A stretch of DNA of 64,000 bases from Hyphomicrobiales bacterium (GTDB taxonomy: Bacteria > Pseudomonadota > Alphaproteobacteria > Rhizobiales > Rhizobiaceae): NCBI GenBank assembly GCA_900469615.1, contig UBYA01000022.1:65679-129678 (forward strand), in the 5' to 3' direction. The notes beneath the pieces are model-generated. The model did no database searches, was not told where the DNA came from, and worked only from the letters and a program-made list of their open reading frames with translations. This document shows, in pieces, positions 62,336-64,000 of the stretch; positions within the stretch are counted from its first letter, which is position 1; each line of letters begins with the position of its first letter. The translations under genes and the position numbers were made by a program.

Positions 62336-63379
62336 ATGATGGACTTTGACGATTTCAGCGGCGCGCTCGCCGAGAAACCGTTGTCTCAGACTGAAAAAGC
62401 AGCGGCCGTCCTTCTCGCCATGGGAAAGCAAGTGGCAGGACGGCTGCTCAAATACTTCACGCAGAACGAGTTGCAGATGATCATTGCCTCGGCCCAGTCG
62501 CTGAGGCTCATTCCACCGGACGAACTGGCGCAGCTCGTGGCGGAATTCGAGGATCTCTTCACCGAAGGCGCCGGCCTCATGGACAACGCCAAGGCCATCG
62601 AGAGCATTCTCGAGGAGGGCCTGACGCCTGACGAGGTCGACAGCCTGCTTGGCCGCCGCACCGCATTCCAGGCCTACGAGACATCCATCTGGGACCGCCT
62701 GGGCGAGGCCGATCCGGTCTTCGTCGCCAGGTTCTTCCTGCGCGAACATCCGCAAACCATCGCCTATGTGCTGTCCATGATGCCTTCGGCCTTCGGCGCG
62801 AAGATCCTGCTGCAGCTTCCGGAAGCCCAGCGCGCCGACATCATGAACCGGACCGTCAACATCAAGGACGTCAGCCCCAAGGCAGCGCAGATCATCGAGA
62901 ACCGCGTGCTGGGACTGATGGCGGAGATCGACGCCGAACGCAACGCTTCCGGCTCTACGAAGGTCGCCGACCTGATGAACGAGCTCGACAAGCCGCAGGT
63001 CGATACCCTGCTGAGCTCGCTCGAATCGCTCAACAAGGAATCGGTCGAGAAGGTTCGCCCGAAGATCTTCCTCTTCGACGATCTCACGCGCATGCCGCAG
63101 CCGAGCCGCGTTCTGCTGCTCAACGACATCGCCGCCGACATCCTCACGATGGCGCTCCGCGGCTCGAACAACGACATCCGCGAAATCGTGCTTTCCTCGA
63201 TCAGCCCGCGCCAGCGCCGCATGATCGAATCCGATCTCCAGATGGGCAATACCGGCATCAATCCGCGCGAAATCGCCATCGCCCGGCGAGCCATCGCCCA
63301 GGAAGCCATCCGCCTGGCCAATTCCGGCCAGATCGAGCTCAAGGCCAAGGAAAATACGCCTGTGGACGAAGCGGCGTAA
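62336..63379 (+). CDS. fliG: Flagellar switch protein FliG
   Basis: A 347-aa C-ring protein that meets the stator. Blocks are EKAAAVLLAMGKQVAGRLLK, the middle REHPQTIAYVLSMMPSAFGA, and the C-terminal motor domain FDDLTRMPQPSRVLLLNDIA and ISPRQRRMIESDLQMGN, carrying the charged residues for torque. The ATG at 62336 has GGAG about nine bases ahead; an upstream start at 62321 is possible. Confidence 0.97.
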   Translation: MMDFDDFSGALAEKPLSQTEKAAAVLLAMGKQVAGRLLKYFTQNELQMIIASAQSLRLIPPDELAQLVAEFEDLFTEGAGLMDNAKAIESILEEGLTPDEVDSLLGRRTAFQAYETSIWDRLGEADPVFVARFFLREHPQTIAYVLSMMPSAFGAKILLQLPEAQRADIMNRTVNIKDVSPKAAQIIENRVLGLMAEIDAERNASGSTKVADLMNELDKPQVDTLLSSLESLNKESVEKVRPKIFLFDDLTRMPQPSRVLLLNDIAADILTMALRGSNNDIREIVLSSISPRQRRMIESDLQMGNTGINPREIAIARRAIAQEAIRLANSGQIELKAKENTPVDEAA

Positions 63380-63422
63380 ACTCGGCGCGACTCAGCTGAA
63401 CGTCATACACTGACCAGCTCCG

Positions 63423-63448
63423 GGCCGCGCATGATGCGCGGCCTCTTT
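63423..63448 (+). terminator. Hairpin between fliG and flhB
   Basis: GGCCGCGC (63423-63430) pairs with GCGCGGCC (63436-63443) across a five-base loop, followed by TCTTTCC. It may be a partial terminator that lowers flhB expression. Confidence 0.6.
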
Positions 63449-63471
63449 CCGTTTCGTAAAGGGCGGCTGCT

Positions 63472-64000
63472 TTGGCTGACGAAGACAAGGACAGTAAAAC
63501 AGAAAAACCGACGGAGAAAAAACTCCGCGATACGATCGAGAAGGGCAACGTCCCTCACTCGAAGGAGGCGACCCTCTTTGCCTCCATGCTGGCGACCGTC
63601 ATCTACGTCACCTTCTTCCTGCCGACACGAATCGGCCGCATGGGCGAGGTGCTGCGCGATCTTTTCGAAAAGCCGGATCAGTGGCAGCTCGAGACCGGTC
63701 CCGATGCCATATCGCTGTTTACCCGCATAGGCTGGGAAGTCGGCAACATGGTGCTGCCGGCCGTGGTGCTCTTCTTCGTCTTCGGCATCGGCGCCTCGAT
63801 GTTCCAGAACCTGCCCACGCCTGTCCTGGAGCGAATCCGGCCGCAATTTTCGCGCATATCGCCCGTGTCGGGCTTCAAGCGCATCTTCAGCACGACCGGT
63901 CTGGTGGAGTTCGGCAAATCGCTCGCCAAGATCCTGCTCGTCGGCATCATCATGTTTTTCGTGCTGCGCGGCCAGTTCTTCCACGCGATCGATTCCATGG
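63472..64000 (+). CDS. flhB: Flagellar export switch protein FlhB, C-terminus beyond the window
   Basis: The first 176 codons of FlhB, which switches export specificity from hook to filament. The N-terminal pattern is EKPTEKKLRDTIEKGNVPHS, followed by three hydrophobic helices and NLPTPVLERIRPQFSRISPV. The start is a TTG at 63472 (reading M-A-D-E-D-K) preceded by AAAGGG about eight bases upstream. The C-terminal autocleaved NPTH domain would lie to the right. Confidence 0.95.
   Translation, partial: MADEDKDSKTEKPTEKKLRDTIEKGNVPHSKEATLFASMLATVIYVTFFLPTRIGRMGEVLRDLFEKPDQWQLETGPDAISLFTRIGWEVGNMVLPAVVLFFVFGIGASMFQNLPTPVLERIRPQFSRISPVSGFKRIFSTTGLVEFGKSLAKILLVGIIMFFVLRGQFFHAIDSM

Overview
The window is chromosomal DNA from an alphaproteobacterium of the Rhizobiaceae (Sinorhizobium/Ensifer, Rhizobium or Agrobacterium-like). 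The evidence is high GC coding sequence, a compact flagellar cluster carrying the rhizobial-type genes rem, motC, motE, cheL-type rod-binding protein, flaF and flbT, four tandem-type flagellins, and an alpha-glucoside operon in the order aglR-EFGAK. No rRNA, tRNA, CRISPR array, insertion sequence or phage gene was seen.

Layout. Positions 1-3.1 kb hold a truncated chemoreceptor gene, a tiny membrane ORF and a secreted ankyrin protein. From 3.1 to 7.2 kb are an FAD enzyme of the HI0933 family and a glutamine-synthetase-like/FAD-oxidase pair that looks like gamma-glutamyl-polyamine catabolism (puuA-puuB). From 7.3 to 11.5 kb lie zwf-pgl-edd, the upper Entner-Doudoroff pathway, ending at a very strong bidirectional terminator against a degenerate PilZ-like gene. 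From 12.1 to 19.9 kb is the alpha-glucoside system: aglE-F-G-A-K on the minus strand and the LacI-type regulator aglR diverging from it, with two matching palindromic operators between them. folD and a Wzz-like/WecG-like polysaccharide pair follow (19.9-24.1 kb).

From 24.2 kb to the right edge everything is flagellar, except a two-gene insert. The minus-strand operons encode export parts (fliR, flhA, fliQ, fliP, fliI), hook-filament junction proteins (flgK, flgL), hook cap (flgD), flagellin regulators (flaF, flbT), the regulator rem, a lytic transglycosylase, hook-length control (fliK/motD), stator genes (motB, motC, motE), four flagellins and the rod/ring genes (flgBC, fliE, flgG, flgA, flgI, flgH, fliL, flgF). 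The plus-strand operon motA-fliM-fliN-fliG-flhB diverges from flgF and runs off the right edge.

The most unusual points are these. (1) The hook gene flgE is absent from the slot between rem and flgK; only an 83-codon frame with a hook/rod-like N-terminus remains. (2) A translationally coupled PLP decarboxylase plus TPR/ATP-grasp ligase cassette sits inside the flagellin array and may be an undescribed biosynthetic or modification module. (3) An O-GlcNAc-transferase-like (GT41) enzyme beside the flagellins suggests flagellin glycosylation. (4) The flagellin genes share a conserved untranslated leader, and two of them share an upstream inverted repeat at the same distance from the start codon.
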